Assembly: GCA_030549495.1 (NCBI GenBank)
Contig: JAUIRK010000014.1
Location: 310,001 to 374,000, forward strand
Origin: Nectonema munidae
Taxonomy: Eukaryota; Nematomorpha; Nectonematoida; Nectonematidae
Reading direction: 5' to 3'
Length of the DNA: 64,000 bases
Shown here: one piece after another, positions 11,393 to 22,589 of the stretch
Numbering within the stretch: the stretch's first letter is position 1
Layout of the letters: every line of letters begins with the position of its first letter
Notes under the pieces: generated by a model
Databases searched by the model: none
What the model was told of the DNA's origin: nothing
Seen by the model: the letters and a program-made list of their open reading frames with translations, nothing else
Translations under genes and position numbers: made by a program

Positions 11393-11639
11393 AATTTAAA
11401 TTACACCTTTTTAATAGTATGATGCTAAAATAGTAAAATACGATAATAAAATAGACACACTAATTAATTTATTGTTTAAAAGAAAGTTCAAATCACTGAC
11501 TAGGACAAAAATAGGTTTCTTGACAAACTATCTCATTAAATGCGAACTCATTAATCAGTAAAGAAGTAAAATCGTATTAGTGTAAAAGCTTTCATAAGCA
11601 ACTAACAAAAACAACTATTTGCTTTAAAATTGGCGTGAC

Positions 11640-11740
11640 CGGACGTTTCGTCGCCGGATATTTCGTCCAAGACATAATCGTCGTTGGGCGATTCGTGGAA
11701 TGGATATAAACACCCGTTTCGTCGACAGAGTGTTAAACAG
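11640..11740. repeat. Degenerate tandem repeat of GACGTTTCGTCG type
   Basis: Short units such as GGACGTTTCGTCGCCGGATA and TTTCGTCGACAG recur with drift. The same motif, as CGACGAATCGTTCGGAGACG, fills 12440-12570. It is a GC-rich degenerate minisatellite inside very AT-rich DNA, and the open frames through it are not genes. Confidence 0.6.
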
Positions 11741-11962
11741 CCAAAAGCTATAGGCTTTTTATAAGCAATCAACGATGAATTTTCTACCATTAAAGAAAGA
11801 ATATAAAAGCGGGATCAACTTTTTACTAATTTTGAATAATATAATTAGTAATTGAAACTAATTTATTTTCTCAAACAGAAAAAAATATAATAGATGCTAT
11901 TATATAAAGCGTAACGTTTATATAGCTTTGGTCTAATTATAAAGTTTTATATCCGTTTCCAT

Positions 11963-12255
11963 CAGGGGCAAAGAAAGGAGGGGGGGCGAAAAGCCTATTC
12001 GCCCCCAATAATTTTGGATTTTTTTAACTATTGTATATGCGTTATATAAAATTTAATTAAAATATTTTCGCTGGAAGTAGTTTTTAAATTTTGTAAAAAA
12101 ATATAAAGTAGTCTTATAAATTCACGTATGCGCTGTATAGTACACTCTATTTTAAAGGATTGCTTGAATATTTGGTCGGCCCTGGTATTGAAAATTGCAA
12201 CAACAAAAAATTCCCCCCCCCCCCCCCCCAATAATTTTGAGGATGTGCACACCTG
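11963..12255. mobile_element. Small hAT-like MITE with G/C homopolymer runs
   Basis: A 293-bp segment starts CAGGGGCAAAG and ends GCACACCTG. It is flanked by GTTTCCAT (11955-11962) and GTTTCAAT (12256-12263), an 8-bp duplication with one mismatch. Near the left end is a G-run followed by a C-run; near the right end is an 18-base C-run followed by AATAATTTTG, which also follows the left C-run. The terminal inverted repeat is short and weak, so the hAT assignment rests mainly on the duplication length and the CAGG ends. Confidence 0.6.
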
Positions 12256-12439
12256 GTTTCAATATAATTGAATAAAACCAGTGTTAATCCGCAAATAAAA
12301 ATGTTTATTTTATTGCGTTTTATTTTAGTAGTTTAAAGTTGATTTTACAAAAATCTGAAGTACTCGCTTTCTCTTTCACGATTATAATTACAATGTAAAT
12401 ATATAGAGAGATAGGGGAATTTTTTGTTTGCTTTACGAA

Positions 12440-12600
12440 GCAAAACAATTGCTCGCGACAAAACAATCATTTGACAAAAAGTCTGTTCGACGAATCGTTC
12501 GGAGACGATGTGTCTGTCCGACGAACTGTTTGGAGACAAAGTGTCCGGAGGCGAAATGTGCTGGTACCAAATGAAAAGGCCTTTCGCCACCCCCCCCCCC
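12440..12600. repeat. Degenerate tandem repeat (GACGAA/TCCGGAG units) plus C-run
   Basis: Units such as GTTCGACGAATCGTTCGGAG, GTCCGACGAACTGTTTGGAG and GTGTCCGGAGGCGAAATGTG repeat at about 25-30 bp with drift and end in an 11-base C-run. It is related to 11640-11740. Confidence 0.6.
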
Positions 12601-13387
12601 TTTTAAATATTCTTTCAATTATATATCAAAATTTTTTTTAAAAAATAGCTCACTATACTGTGCGGTCAAAACCACTTTATAAAAATTTATTAAATCTATT
12701 CAGAAAGTATAATTATAAAAATTATATAAAATGTAAGTGATGGAGTTTGAATTAAACATTTGAGACATAAATTTAAGGTTTGTGTGATATAATAGTTAAA
12801 TACTTATAAATATAAATGTTCAAAGGTCAATTTCACTGTGAATGTCAGAATAACAGAGGAGAAAAACATTGGGAAAATTATTTAGGGTCAATAATGTATC
12901 GGATAACTGAATTGTCAAAGGTCTGGCTGTATTACGACTGAGTCCTCTAATACAAGCTTTTTCATAAGGTCTTAAGAAGATAGACATTTTTGACCTTCAA
13001 ACATTATATACTGAATCGGCTGAAACAATAATTATGCTTCCTAAAGATACAGATCGTTTTTAGAGTCATGGTATAAAACCTTCACTTGGTTAGAGTATAG
13101 GATATCTAGCGATAAGGCTTTTTGTTACCCATGCAGTTGTTTCAGTACTATAACATCCTAATCTGAAAGCGCATCTATAGCCATCGGTTTTAACAAACTG
13201 GTGAAAAGCAATAATGAGGGGGAATAAAGGCTTTATTACGTGCGCTTACTAGTCACCACTGTATCTTCATGTCCTATAGGAGTCGTTACAAATGATGGCA
13301 ATAAATTATTTTATTAGTTATTTTTCAACCCCCTCCCCTTTTCATCAACTATTTACAATATGTTCCCTTATTAAATATTACCCATTA
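12601..13387. other. Intergenic, AT-rich, nothing recognised
   Basis: No coding frame, repeat end or RNA gene was found in this stretch. Confidence 0.5.
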
Positions 13388-13523
13388 GGGGTCATTCACA
13401 ATGGATGTCCACCAAAGACCGGGGGAGGGGTAAAATTAAGCAAAAAAATGTTGACGTCAATTGTGAATGACTCCTTTTAAACTTCCTTCCCTGTTTTTGG
13501 TGACATTATTTGTGAATGCTCCC
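13388..13523. mobile_element. Small TA-flanked MITE with three related ends
   Basis: The left end GGGGTCATTCACAATGGATG is mirrored twice: at 13449-13474 as the complement of GGAGTCATTCACAATTGACG, and again at 13501-13523 as the complement of GGGAGCATTCACAAATAATG. TA flanks the outer pair (13386-13387 and 13524-13525). This is either a short MITE with an internal copy of its own end or one MITE end inserted into another. Confidence 0.6.
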
Positions 13524-13525
13524 TA

Positions 13526-13849
13526 ATGGCAAATTCTCAAAAAAGACATAACCTTGATTCAATTTTAGATCCTAATTGGACGTCAATTTTCGTCAAAACC
13601 CAAAACAATTTAAAAATTTTCTTAATTTCAAATGATTTCATATTTTCTTATCTCTTGCATAATGAAACTGTTGATTCATCGAACTGTAGTAAATTTGATG
13701 AATTTATCATGCTCATGATAGCTATTTTCAGGGATATGCATGATGAGTTTATGAAAAACTATAAATTTCCAAATTATTTGCCTTGGCGATCATGTGAAGA
13801 ATTTGTTCTAGCTCAAAATGTTATTCAAATATTGAAGAATCGGAAATGA
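13526..13849 (+). CDS. Open frame of 107 codons, unidentified
   Basis: A frame from ATG at 13526 to TGA at 13849 encodes 107 residues with mixed hydrophobic and charged composition, including FVKTQNNLKIFLISNDFIFS and YKFPNYLPWRSCEEFVLAQN. It starts directly at the right edge of the small MITE, so the first codons may be fortuitous. No family is recognised and no splice sites are compelling. It may be a genuine exon or part of an older mobile element. Confidence 0.3.
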   Translation: MANSQKRHNLDSILDPNWTSIFVKTQNNLKIFLISNDFIFSYLLHNETVDSSNCSKFDEFIMLMIAIFRDMHDEFMKNYKFPNYLPWRSCEEFVLAQNVIQILKNRK

Positions 13850-14329
13850 ACTAAATCCTACTAGATGAGGGTAAAAATAATAGTGGAAATGAAGAATTAT
13901 CAGTTTGTTTGTTTCCACTCTATCATATATGAATTATAAGATATTGGAGCAGGTCCATTGAGAATCTGCAATGAATTAGCTTAACCCTATCAGTGACGGG
14001 GGGCTATTTTAGCCCCCTTCAGCTAAAATTTCTCTTGCACCAAATTGGCTACATCTTTTGCTACCTTTTTGATAGCTGCATCTTTTGATACCATTTTCAT
14101 GGCAGTTGAATGACCTTTTCATGCCTAAATCTATAATCAAAAGAACTTTTTCAGCAAAATTCTGACAGTATCTCTGTTAAGCTTATAACTTTCGTTCTAT
14201 ATTATATACTCGTTTGAAAATTTATAAATATATAGTTTTGAACACATAAAACTTTATAGTTTAAATTTTTTTCAAAATCATGGTTACTTTTTGGGAAATG
14301 TCAATCAAAATTTTGATTGATGAGAAATA

Positions 14330-15080
14330 TATCTAATAAAATATAACTTCAAATTTTACATGAAATATATTTTTTTTATATCAAATCAGGCATGCTGATT
14401 TCATTTTTGGACTTATTTAGAAATTGAAAATATCTATAAGTGTGTAACAAACTTGCGGTTTACTTCTAAAATCTATCTCTGAAAACATTCATTCAAATTT
14501 TATATGGAATATACACATTATTATAACAAATCAACAATCGCAATTTCATTTATAAATTCTTTTTGCATTTAGAATTTGAAAATGCTAATCAATGTGAAAC
14601 AAAGTTGCGGTTTATTTTTAAAATCTGTCTCCGAGAACATTAATTAAAATTTTACATGAAATATACACGCCTTTATAACAAATCAACAATGCATTTCATT
14701 TATAGATTATTTTTGCATTTGAATTTCAAAATACTTATAAGTGTGAAACAAAGTTGCGGTTTATTTCTAAAATCTGTCTCCGAGAACATTCATTCAAATT
14801 TTACATGAAATATACACATTTTCATATCAAATCAACAATGTCAATTTCATTTATAGATTGTTTTGCATTTGGATTCCAAATTACCTATAAGTGTAAAATA
14901 AATTTATGGTTCACTTCTAAAAATTGTTTCCAAAAACAAAATTTGCGGTTTACATCTAAAATCTGACTACGAGAACATTCATTCAAATTTTACATGAAAT
15001 ACACACATTTTTATAACAAATCAACAATGCCAATTCCAATTATAGATTGTTTTTGGATTTAGAATTTGAAAATACTTGTA
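14330..15080. repeat. Left minisatellite array of the piggyBac element
   Basis: About five diverged copies of a ~150-bp unit. The hallmark AAGTTGCGGTTTATTTCTAA is followed by AAATCTGTCTCCGAGAACAT, then CAAATTTTACATGAAATATA and AAATCAACAATG. The copies at 14610, 14750 and 14940 are clearest. Members differ by point changes and small indels, including a partial unit near 14900. Confidence 0.85.
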
Positions 15081-15978
15081 AGCGTGAATCAAATGTTCAA
15101 ATCAGGTGTTTTACACATATGTAGTCATTTTCAAGTATGCTGAATCTAATAGTCATGTTTATTTTTTATAAAAATTAATCATACCTGTCAAAAAATGATT
15201 GACATATGACACTTCAACTGAAATAAAGGACTTCATGATTAAATAGTTATACGTAGCTATATATGTAATTTATTTTGTCACAGAACAAATAGAATTATAA
15301 GTAGGCAAAACAAAATTGCATAAAAATAAAATATAACTGAAAATGATATAGAACTAAAAACGGGATTTTATACCGAATTCAATGAGGTGATTTTTTTAAA
15401 TGAAATTAATTAAATACAAAACAAGGACTCTGTAGAGGCATATTTTGATGCGCATCATTTTATTTGAAGGAGAAAGACAGTTCGTTTATACCATTCACTC
15501 TACAATATCTCGAAACAAGCTGAATCGGTCAATTTAAATAAGTTTCGTGTTTGACCATTTTGAGAAAGTTTTATACGTATAATCAAACAATATACAAATT
15601 AACGAAGACAATAAAGTTGAAACATAATTTATTTATAATAAAAATTTGATCGTTTTTTTATATCTAATCATTTGGTTGTCGTGTCGTTTGTCTAAAATGA
15701 AAAATATTTTCATCTCAACATGAGTTTTCTGCATAAAATTTGCTATTTTATTTAATAATTGCTGGCAGTATTTAAAAAAAGTGAATGATCTTTATTAAAA
15801 ACTGTCAAGGATAATAAAAATAGTTTTAAAAAAAAGAGAAAAACTTTATTCAAAAATTTGTCTTTTTGATAATCAAGATTCAAAAAAACAAAATTATTAT
15901 ACGTATAAAAAGATAAAAAAATATATAAAACATGCAGAAAATTAGAAACAATTATACTGAAAAAAAAATTTGAACAGG

Positions 15979-16935
15979 CTAACCATTACAATCAGGACAT
16001 ACTATTACTGAATGTTTTTTACAAAGCGAAATACCGCATACATTACAAACAGACGAAGTTTTAGAAAGAGCATCTTTTCTTTTCTTGTGCTCGGTTCCTT
16101 CAACTTCCTCAAGGCATACCTTGCACATACGTCTAACAGTTGACTCGGGTAAAGAAGCTATTGATTTTTGAACTTTCCCACCTGTTATAATAAATATAGA
16201 ATTATCAATTTTACGCTAAATTTCGCTTTGGAGGCCTATTTTTTTCCTTGAATAAAGATATGGGAGAATCAAATTTTTTGCTAGTTCTACTCCTAAGCTT
16301 AATGAATTTACATTTTTTAGGTTTTTCTCATTATTAAAAGCAAAAATAGTACCTGCATTTACTCTTGCCATATCTAATAGATAAGAAAAAGCGGCTACTG
16401 TCCATTTTTTGTTTTTCTATTTGTGGAATAATTTCTTATTCTGTGATCGACTATATCCGTTTCATCCTTGGATAAATCGTACTGTTTAAAAATTGCAAGT
16501 TTACTTGTTTCATCGTCTACTGTAATTCCTAAAATGTGGGAGGGGGGGGGGGGGGGTCTGGAAGTCAAAACTAATACATTTTTCTTTTCTTTTGATTTAG
16601 AAAATACTACACAACTATGAATTGATAAAAATTCTCTATCTATATCCCAGCAAAACTAATAAGAAAATTCATCTCATTATCTAAACTTTTTATACTTTGC
16701 GGAATACCTTTTCTTCTTGTGTCTATTGTACCGACTATAGTTAATCCTTTTTATAGAGCCAATCAGCTATCTCTATAGAGGTATACAAACGGTCAATGGT
16801 TAAATTTCGACCTCTCAAAGATAAATATGCAGTGATGATGCCTCTTATAAGTGTATAAGTTCTATATAATTTTTCTCAATATATACATCGTTACCTTGGC
16901 AAAACTTGGATGGCATTTTCTGAAGATGGAGCCTA
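15979..16935 (-). pseudogene. piggyBac transposase, C-terminal half, broken
   Basis: Minus-strand frames read GRNLTIDRLYTSIEIADWLY, KKGLTIVGTIDTRRKGIPQS and, further on, KSKCRYYFCF-like core remnants. They end in a cysteine-rich tail with RRMCKVCLEE, SVCNVCGISLCKKHSVIVCP and DCNG before TAG at 15979. The order (Asp-containing DRLYTS, then GT-DTRRKGIP, then a CXXC...C...H...CXXC tail) is diagnostic for piggyBac transposases. The tail is the cysteine-rich domain that recognises the terminal repeats. Several stops and frameshifts interrupt it and a G-run lies inside (near 16541). The N-terminal portion is absent. It sits centrally in the element bounded by TTAA at 13981 and 18342. Confidence 0.75.
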
Positions 16936-17439
16936 CTTTACATATACAAATGTAAGAAAATTTGAAAAGTTATAACTTCATTCTTCCGAAATAGAAACTT
17001 ACCAAATTTTGCATATCTGTATGCACATATAAATGGAATATTCAAAGTTTGAAAAAATTCGAAAAAATTATACATATTTAAAAAACATGACGTAATCATG
17101 CAAACTCGAGTTGAAATATAATCCACAGCGTAATTTTCATTCTATAGTCTAAAAATGAAAAAAAAAAATTGAACATAAATATGAATCAATTTTATAATAT
17201 AATGATGAGTATCAAAATTAATATTCGTGCCTCATTGGAAATTTTGATACTGAAAAAAATTGTTTTATTATAGATTCCAAATTAAATCTAAACAGAAAAA
17301 AATTCATTTGTGAAATGACTAAAAATTTTAATATAGTCTTTGGAGAATAGCATGAAAACAAATCGTTCAAAAATCAGTACAATATATCTGACTACAAACA
17401 TACCACGATTTTAAAAGTCACAAATTAATCAAAAATGTT

Positions 17440-18195
17440 AATAAACGTGAACATTGTATTCACTATACATGAAAACGGGTGTATATAAATATAAAACTTT
17501 GTATAACCATTTAAACTAAAAGGTTCTTTTTTAAGTTGAGCTGTCATATATCAATAAATTTTTTGATACGTTTGAATGATTTTTTTTAAAAATTAACGTG
17601 ACCATCTTTTTCAGCATACATGAAAATGAGTATATATGTGTAAAAAAACTTTGTATAAGCACTAAATCTAAAATTATCTTTTTTCAGTTGAGCTATCATA
17701 TATCAATCAATTTTTTGACAGATTTGGTTGATTTATAAAAAAAAATAAACGGACCATCGTGTTCAGCACATTTGAAAATGGGTATATATGTGTAAAAAAC
17801 TTTGTATACCCATTTAAATTAAAAGTTTCTTTTTTTAGTTGAGCTGTCATATATCAATTAATTTTTGACAAATTTGATTGATTTTTTAAAAAAAATAAAC
17901 GTGACCATCGTATTCAGCATACATGAAAACGGGTGTATATAAATAGAAAACTTTGTATAACGATTTAATCTAAAAGTTTCTTTTTTCAGTTGAGCTGTCA
18001 TATATCAAACAATTTTTTGACAGGTTTGGTTGATTTTTTTTAAAATAAACGTGACCATCGTGTTCAGCACACTTCAAAATGGGTATATATGTGCAAAAAA
18101 AACTTTGTATAACCATTTAAACTAAAAGTTTTTTTTAATTGAGCTGTCAAATATCAATCAATTTTTGACAAGTTTGATTGATTTTTATAAAAAAT
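17440..18195. repeat. Right minisatellite array of the piggyBac element
   Basis: About five copies of a ~150-bp unit unlike the left array. The unit has AACGTGACCATCGTGTTCAG, then GAAAACGGGTGTATATAAAT, AAACTTTGTATAACCATTTA and GTTGAGCTGTCATATATCAA. The spacing is regular and copies differ by scattered changes. It ends about 145 bp from the right terminus. Confidence 0.85.
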
Positions 18196-18345
18196 GTCAC
18201 GATCAGATTCGCAATCAATCATTTAGTATGTTCACACAGAAATTTTGTAAAAATTTGAAATAATTCAAGAAAAACCGAGAGAGGGGGGGCTAAAATACAC
18301 CTCGTTACTGAGGAAATGAAAATAGGCCCTCACTAATAGGGTTAA

Positions 18346-19260
18346 ATCTCAACTCTCAAAAAAATTAAGAAACAATTTTCATCTGGCTTTATTTCGAAAA
18401 ACATACAGTAATATGATACAAGAGTTTAGTTTTTAGTTTAATTCAATTTTTTATTTTTGAAAACTCTGTTAGGGTTAGTCTCATAAGTGTTCTTAGATCT
18501 GAAGGCGAGGGGTGATAATAATTGGAACTATGACGAGGAACAATTTCATTGGGGTAAATTTTTAGTTATTTTAGGAGTAACGCTTATAAATACTTCAGAA
18601 CAAATAAAGACATTTCTAATCCATAAATATATAATACTAATTGCAGACTTCATGCTTTGATGAATGCTCTAAAACCGATATTTTCATCACTTTACTCCTA
18701 AACTAAACATATTATCATTTAAATATAGCTTCTTTTTTACGAAAAATAAGTTTGCGATAAAGCCCACCACTAGATTTTTTTATTAAATTTCTTATATTAA
18801 TTATAATTTATTTATACATAGATTAGAACGTTTTTATTAAAAAATTTTTATTAGAATTAATTGAAACTTTATACTTCGACTTTCATTTGAAATAAAATTA
18901 TTTTATCGTTACGTAATAATACAAATTATCTGCAGTGATTTTCTATCTTTGAAAAATTTTAGGGGGAGCGAGGCAGAGGCCCTTTTTCTATCTATAAAAA
19001 ACTAGGTCAAATGTAGAAAAGATTTATTTTTAAAAATAAAAATGTTATAAAATTAAAAAAATATAGGCCACCATTGAAGCTATTGAATTAAAAACAATTA
19101 TTTTTGATTAAATAACTAATAAATTATATGTTTTACTATTTATTTGAAAAGCAAATAAATTATATGTTAAGAAAGAAAGATTTATTGGGCTTTAAAGTAT
19201 CAAAATAATGTAATGGGATAGGTGAGCACACTTAAGACCAATTAAAGTCGCTTATAGTGT
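18346..19260. other. Intergenic, AT-rich, nothing recognised
   Basis: No supported gene, repeat end or RNA. Confidence 0.5.
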
Positions 19261-19429
19261 TGCTCATCAAGTAACTTTATTCATAAAACAAAATAAACAA
19301 ACATAAGAAAACATATAAAGATAGTTTTACAGAAACAGATAAAAACATAACAGATACAAGAGAAAAAACATTTGTACAAAAACAGATAAAAAGAAAATAT
19401 ATAATATAGATATATATTACATTATATAT

Positions 19430-19790
19430 CATCTCCTCATATTTTGCTAGATGTAAGATTTGATATACCTCATTTTGGGAGATGATCTTACATATGTTAT
19501 TACCTATATTTTTGAAATTTTTCACGATATTAAATAATAAATCTGTCAAATAATTAAATTAAAATTCTATAATCAAAGAATCGAAAAATATTCTCTAAAA
19601 AATCAAAAAATATGAAACTTTTGTTCAAATTTTACTTGAGGTAAGATTAGATATACCTCATACGATGTAACAAAATTTATTAGAAATATTTTTGCAATTT
19701 GCACGATATTAAATAATATATTTGTCAAATAATAATCAATATAAAATCCTGTAATCAAAAAATATTCTTTAAATAATCAAAAAATATTTA
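19430..19790. repeat. Direct duplication with an inverted partner at 21590-21632
   Basis: Two units of about 170-190 bp share GTAAGATTTGATATACCTCA, then CACGATATTAAATAATA, TGTCAAATAAT and a TATAATCAAA segment (from 19448 and from 19634). The first 40 bases of the unit (CTAGATGTAAGATTTGATAT onward) recur inverted at 21590-21632, so the 2.1-kb interval is bounded by an inverted repeat. It may be an unclassified DNA element with repetitive ends. Confidence 0.6.
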
Positions 19791-19958
19791 TTCTTTTGAA
19801 ATATATCGTTGGCTCCCGTTATTTTTAGAATAGAAAGATAAACTTAGTCTCTCTAATCATTTTTATCAAATCATACATATAGGAAACTAAAAGTAACAGG
19901 AACCAACGATATATTTGAAAAGAATAAATATTTTTTGATTTTTTAAAGAATATTTTTG
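19756..19958. repeat. Long near-perfect hairpin (about 70-bp arms)
   Basis: Arm 19756-19826 is the reverse complement of arm 19889-19958 with only a few mismatches; AAATATATCGTTGG in the left arm pairs with CCAACGATATATTT in the right. The loop is about 62 bp. It could be a foldback element, a MITE or a source of a hairpin RNA. No flanking duplication was confirmed. Confidence 0.7.
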
Positions 19959-20425
19959 CAAAATAAAAATACTTTCAGAATTAGGTTGTTTATCAAGAGA
20001 AAAAAATATTTTTTATTATTTTGGGTTCTTTCTAAAAAGCAAGTATTAATTCTGAATTTCAAATGAGTTATAGGACCCTTCAAATGATATGTTTTCATCC
20101 TAATCGACTTTTCAGATGCCCATGAACCACAATCATCGTCATAAATGCTATGCAGTCTTTTTGATTTCTCTGAACATTATCCAAAATGTTAATTTTGTAA
20201 AAGACATTGTTTTTTACTTCTAAAGTATCATTCTCACAAGAAACTAATTCGAATAGTTTTATTACTCAAAAAAATTTAGATGGTTAGACTCGGGTAATAT
20301 TTTTTCAGTAATGGGAGATGAGTTTTGGCTAACAAATTGTGAGAAAGATGATAAAAAACTAATATCATTACTAAAATCTGTCTTTTTGAGTAACGGTAAA
20401 AAGTGGTTTGGTATTCAATGTTTAT

Positions 20426-20778
20426 TTAAAGTAAAGTGCGTTTTTGACCAAAGGATTTTAATTGTTTTTTAGCTTCAAATATAAGAGGCAAAAAATTTCG
20501 ATTTAGATGAATAAAGGCTAGATCTTTTCTTCCATTAATAGGTGGATAAACTGATATAATAGTTCCACAAGTATATGGCACAGAGCTACAATAATGTAAA
20601 CACAAGAGAAACCTCCGCTTTTTGCACAATCAAAACAAGCTGTTTCAAAGTTCGGAGAAAAAAGATAAGGAAACTGATCATTTTTTTGATAGAAATTGCG
20701 TTTCAGACAGAGTTGAATGCAAGTCTTCACTCTACGCTCTGATGTTAGTGATTCACTGTTAAATATTATCAAAGACAC
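20426..20778 (-). pseudogene. Two overlapping unidentified frames, possibly one broken gene
   Basis: One minus-strand frame runs 20778-20518 and reads SESLTSERRVKTCIQLCLKR, then FETACFDCAKSGGFSC. The adjoining frame 20629-20426 reads SVPYTCGTIISVYPPINGRK and then DLAFIHLNRNFLPLIFEAKK. Both have protein-like composition with clustered Cys, and the switch falls where they overlap, which suggests a frameshifted gene. Further on the same strand near 20090-20150 is KRLHSIYDDDCGSWAS, perhaps a later part. The block lies inside the inverted-repeat-bounded interval 19430-21632, so a transposon protein is plausible. I do not recognise the family. Confidence 0.35.
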
Positions 20779-21628
20779 TGCATTAAATAAGCAATTTCTT
20801 TTGGCTTAAGTTTTCAAGGAAACTGAGTTTTGTTCCATTTTAGAAAATTTTAGGTATTGCAAACTTACAGTGTTAACATAATTATTGGAATATGTTATTC
20901 TCAAAAAAATATGTTCGCTTAAGAATCACTACTTTTTCTTGCATTACTGCACATAACAGGCCAATATAGTCAGAACAATCAGCCTAGAAATAAAAATATT
21001 AATAACCTCCAAATTAAAAAATCAAATAAAGTACTTACAAATAGGGATAAACGTGCAAGGGTTCATAACAATCTTTTTTCTATTTATAAAAAACCCAAAT
21101 CCAAACATTCAAAGTGAAAATAATTTCTGCAAGAAAGACAGAAAATGAAGTCGAGGAAGAAAGCTGATAGACACGGCTTGCAGGTTCAAAAAATTGATAT
21201 TTCTAAAGATTGAACGTAAAAAACCAATTTTTATAAAAGAGAAATTCTTATAACTATATGTAGAATAAATTTCCATATATTATTAATATATTGTTAATAC
21301 CTGGAGGGCAACATGCTTATAATAGATAAAAATAATTACAATATTATGTTTCAATTGCATGTAAAATAAAAAAAATGTTTGAAAAAGCAAAAATTTCAAT
21401 TGTATGCTGGAGCAACTTTATACCAAAAATAATAACAAAATACATTCTCAAAGAAAACAAAAATTGATAGTTAAATGAATTAAATGAAAAATGATTTTTT
21501 TGTATGAGTTTAGTAGAGTTTGGATGAGTTTGGCTAAAAAGTCAGACCGGGTATATATGTAATAAATTATGTAGCATCGTCTCCCCTAATGAGGTATATC
21601 AAATCTTACATCTAGCAAAATATGAAAT

Positions 21629-21730
21629 GACAGGTTGGAGATAAACCATCGCAGTATACAGGTTGGAGATAACCATAGTATTATAAAGTTTGGAGATGAA
21701 CTATCGTAGTATACAGGTTGGAGATGACAA
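21629..21730. repeat. Minisatellite, about 35-bp unit, three copies
   Basis: ACAGGTTGGAGATAAACCAT recurs with drift as ACAGGTTGGAGATAACCATA and AAAGTTTGGAGATGAACTAT, followed by a last partial ACAGGTTGGAGATGACAA. It is a simple tandem array next to the inverted copy at 21590. Confidence 0.75.
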
Positions 21731-21837
21731 TCGAGTTGTCTACCCGCGTTCAACCGTACAGGTTATGAGAATATATCATTACATAATTTCTTCAAATATA
21801 TTATTAATATTTTAAAGAATCTCGCATTATACTCATG

Positions 21838-21873
21838 GTGTTTGTGTGTGTATGTGTCTGTGTGTGTAGGTGA
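21838..21873. repeat. Imperfect (TG)n microsatellite
   Basis: GTGTTTGTGTGTGTATGTGT followed by further TG units. Confidence 0.8.
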
Positions 21874-22329
21874 GTTTAAGTAGTTCTAGCAAGGCAAATA
21901 TATATAAAAAAAATTTGAACCAAAATATTTATGGTAAAATAAAGTTAATATTGTTATTCAGAATGATAAGAGAAATCTAAAAATCTATAATACTTGTATA
22001 TTTGTTGAATATATGTGAAGTCAATTTTGAGACCGTTTGAAAGGCGTCAAAAATCGGTAATTTTAAAATTAAAAAAAAATTAAAATTTAAAAACCTATTC
22101 TTATAGGGTTTGGTACGCTGATTCCAAATATGTAATTTGTTTGAAATGAATCGAATAAATTATATATATTTTTTGAAGTCAAATTAGGAAATTTTGTCAT
22201 TTTATAAAGTTTAAAGGCAATAAAAATTTTTTAAAAAATTCCAACTTAAAATATTAATACATTTTCGTAATCAGTATAATATTACCTTTAAAATGAGATA
22301 TTAAAATCGAAAATTTGATAAATACAAAA

Positions 22330-22515
22330 ATTTTTTTGTATTTAAAAACAAAATCTCTTATTGTAATAATTAATTTATTTTCCTTACAATTTTTTTAAAA
22401 AATAAAAAAAAATATATTCAAATTTTTTTTGTATTTAAAAACAAAATCTATTATTTGTAATAATTTATTTATTTTCCTTACAATTTTTTTAAAAAATAAA
22501 AAAATATATATTCAA
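22330..22515. repeat. Tandem duplication of a ~95-bp unit
   Basis: TTTTTGTATTTAAAAACAAA starts at about 22332 and again at about 22427. Both copies continue through TTATTTTCCTTACAATTTTT to ATATTCAAATTTTTT. The two copies are nearly identical, so the duplication is recent. Confidence 0.75.
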
Positions 22516-22589
22516 ATTTTTTCAACATATTATGTTTAAATATTGGTGTAATTTATGAATATTCAAAAAAATAGAAAAAAATATGTAAT

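Larger units (their letters stand above)
13985..18341. mobile_element. piggyBac element bounded by TTAA
   Basis: The element begins CCCTATCAGTGACGGGGGGC and its right end, read inward, is CCCTATTAGTGAGGGCC. The terminal inverted repeat is about 14 bp with two differences. TTAA flanks both sides (13981-13984 and 18342-18345), the piggyBac signature. The internal motif TATTTTAGCCCCC also occurs near both ends in inverted orientation. Inside are a minus-strand partial transposase (15979-16935) and two tandem arrays with different units (14330-15080 and 17440-18195). The transposase lacks its N-terminal half and has breaks, so this copy is not autonomous. At 4.36 kb it is long for a piggyBac, mostly because of the arrays. 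Confidence 0.85.

Noticed and set aside
12345-12618. Minus-strand open frames over 12345-12618
   Set aside because: They run through a GC-rich degenerate tandem repeat and a C-run, and the frames overlap each other.
19277-19549. A 90-codon hydrophobic frame on the minus strand
   Set aside because: It overlaps the repeated unit at 19430-19600 and AT-rich sequence; the composition (Ile, Phe, Tyr, Asn) is that of random AT-rich DNA.
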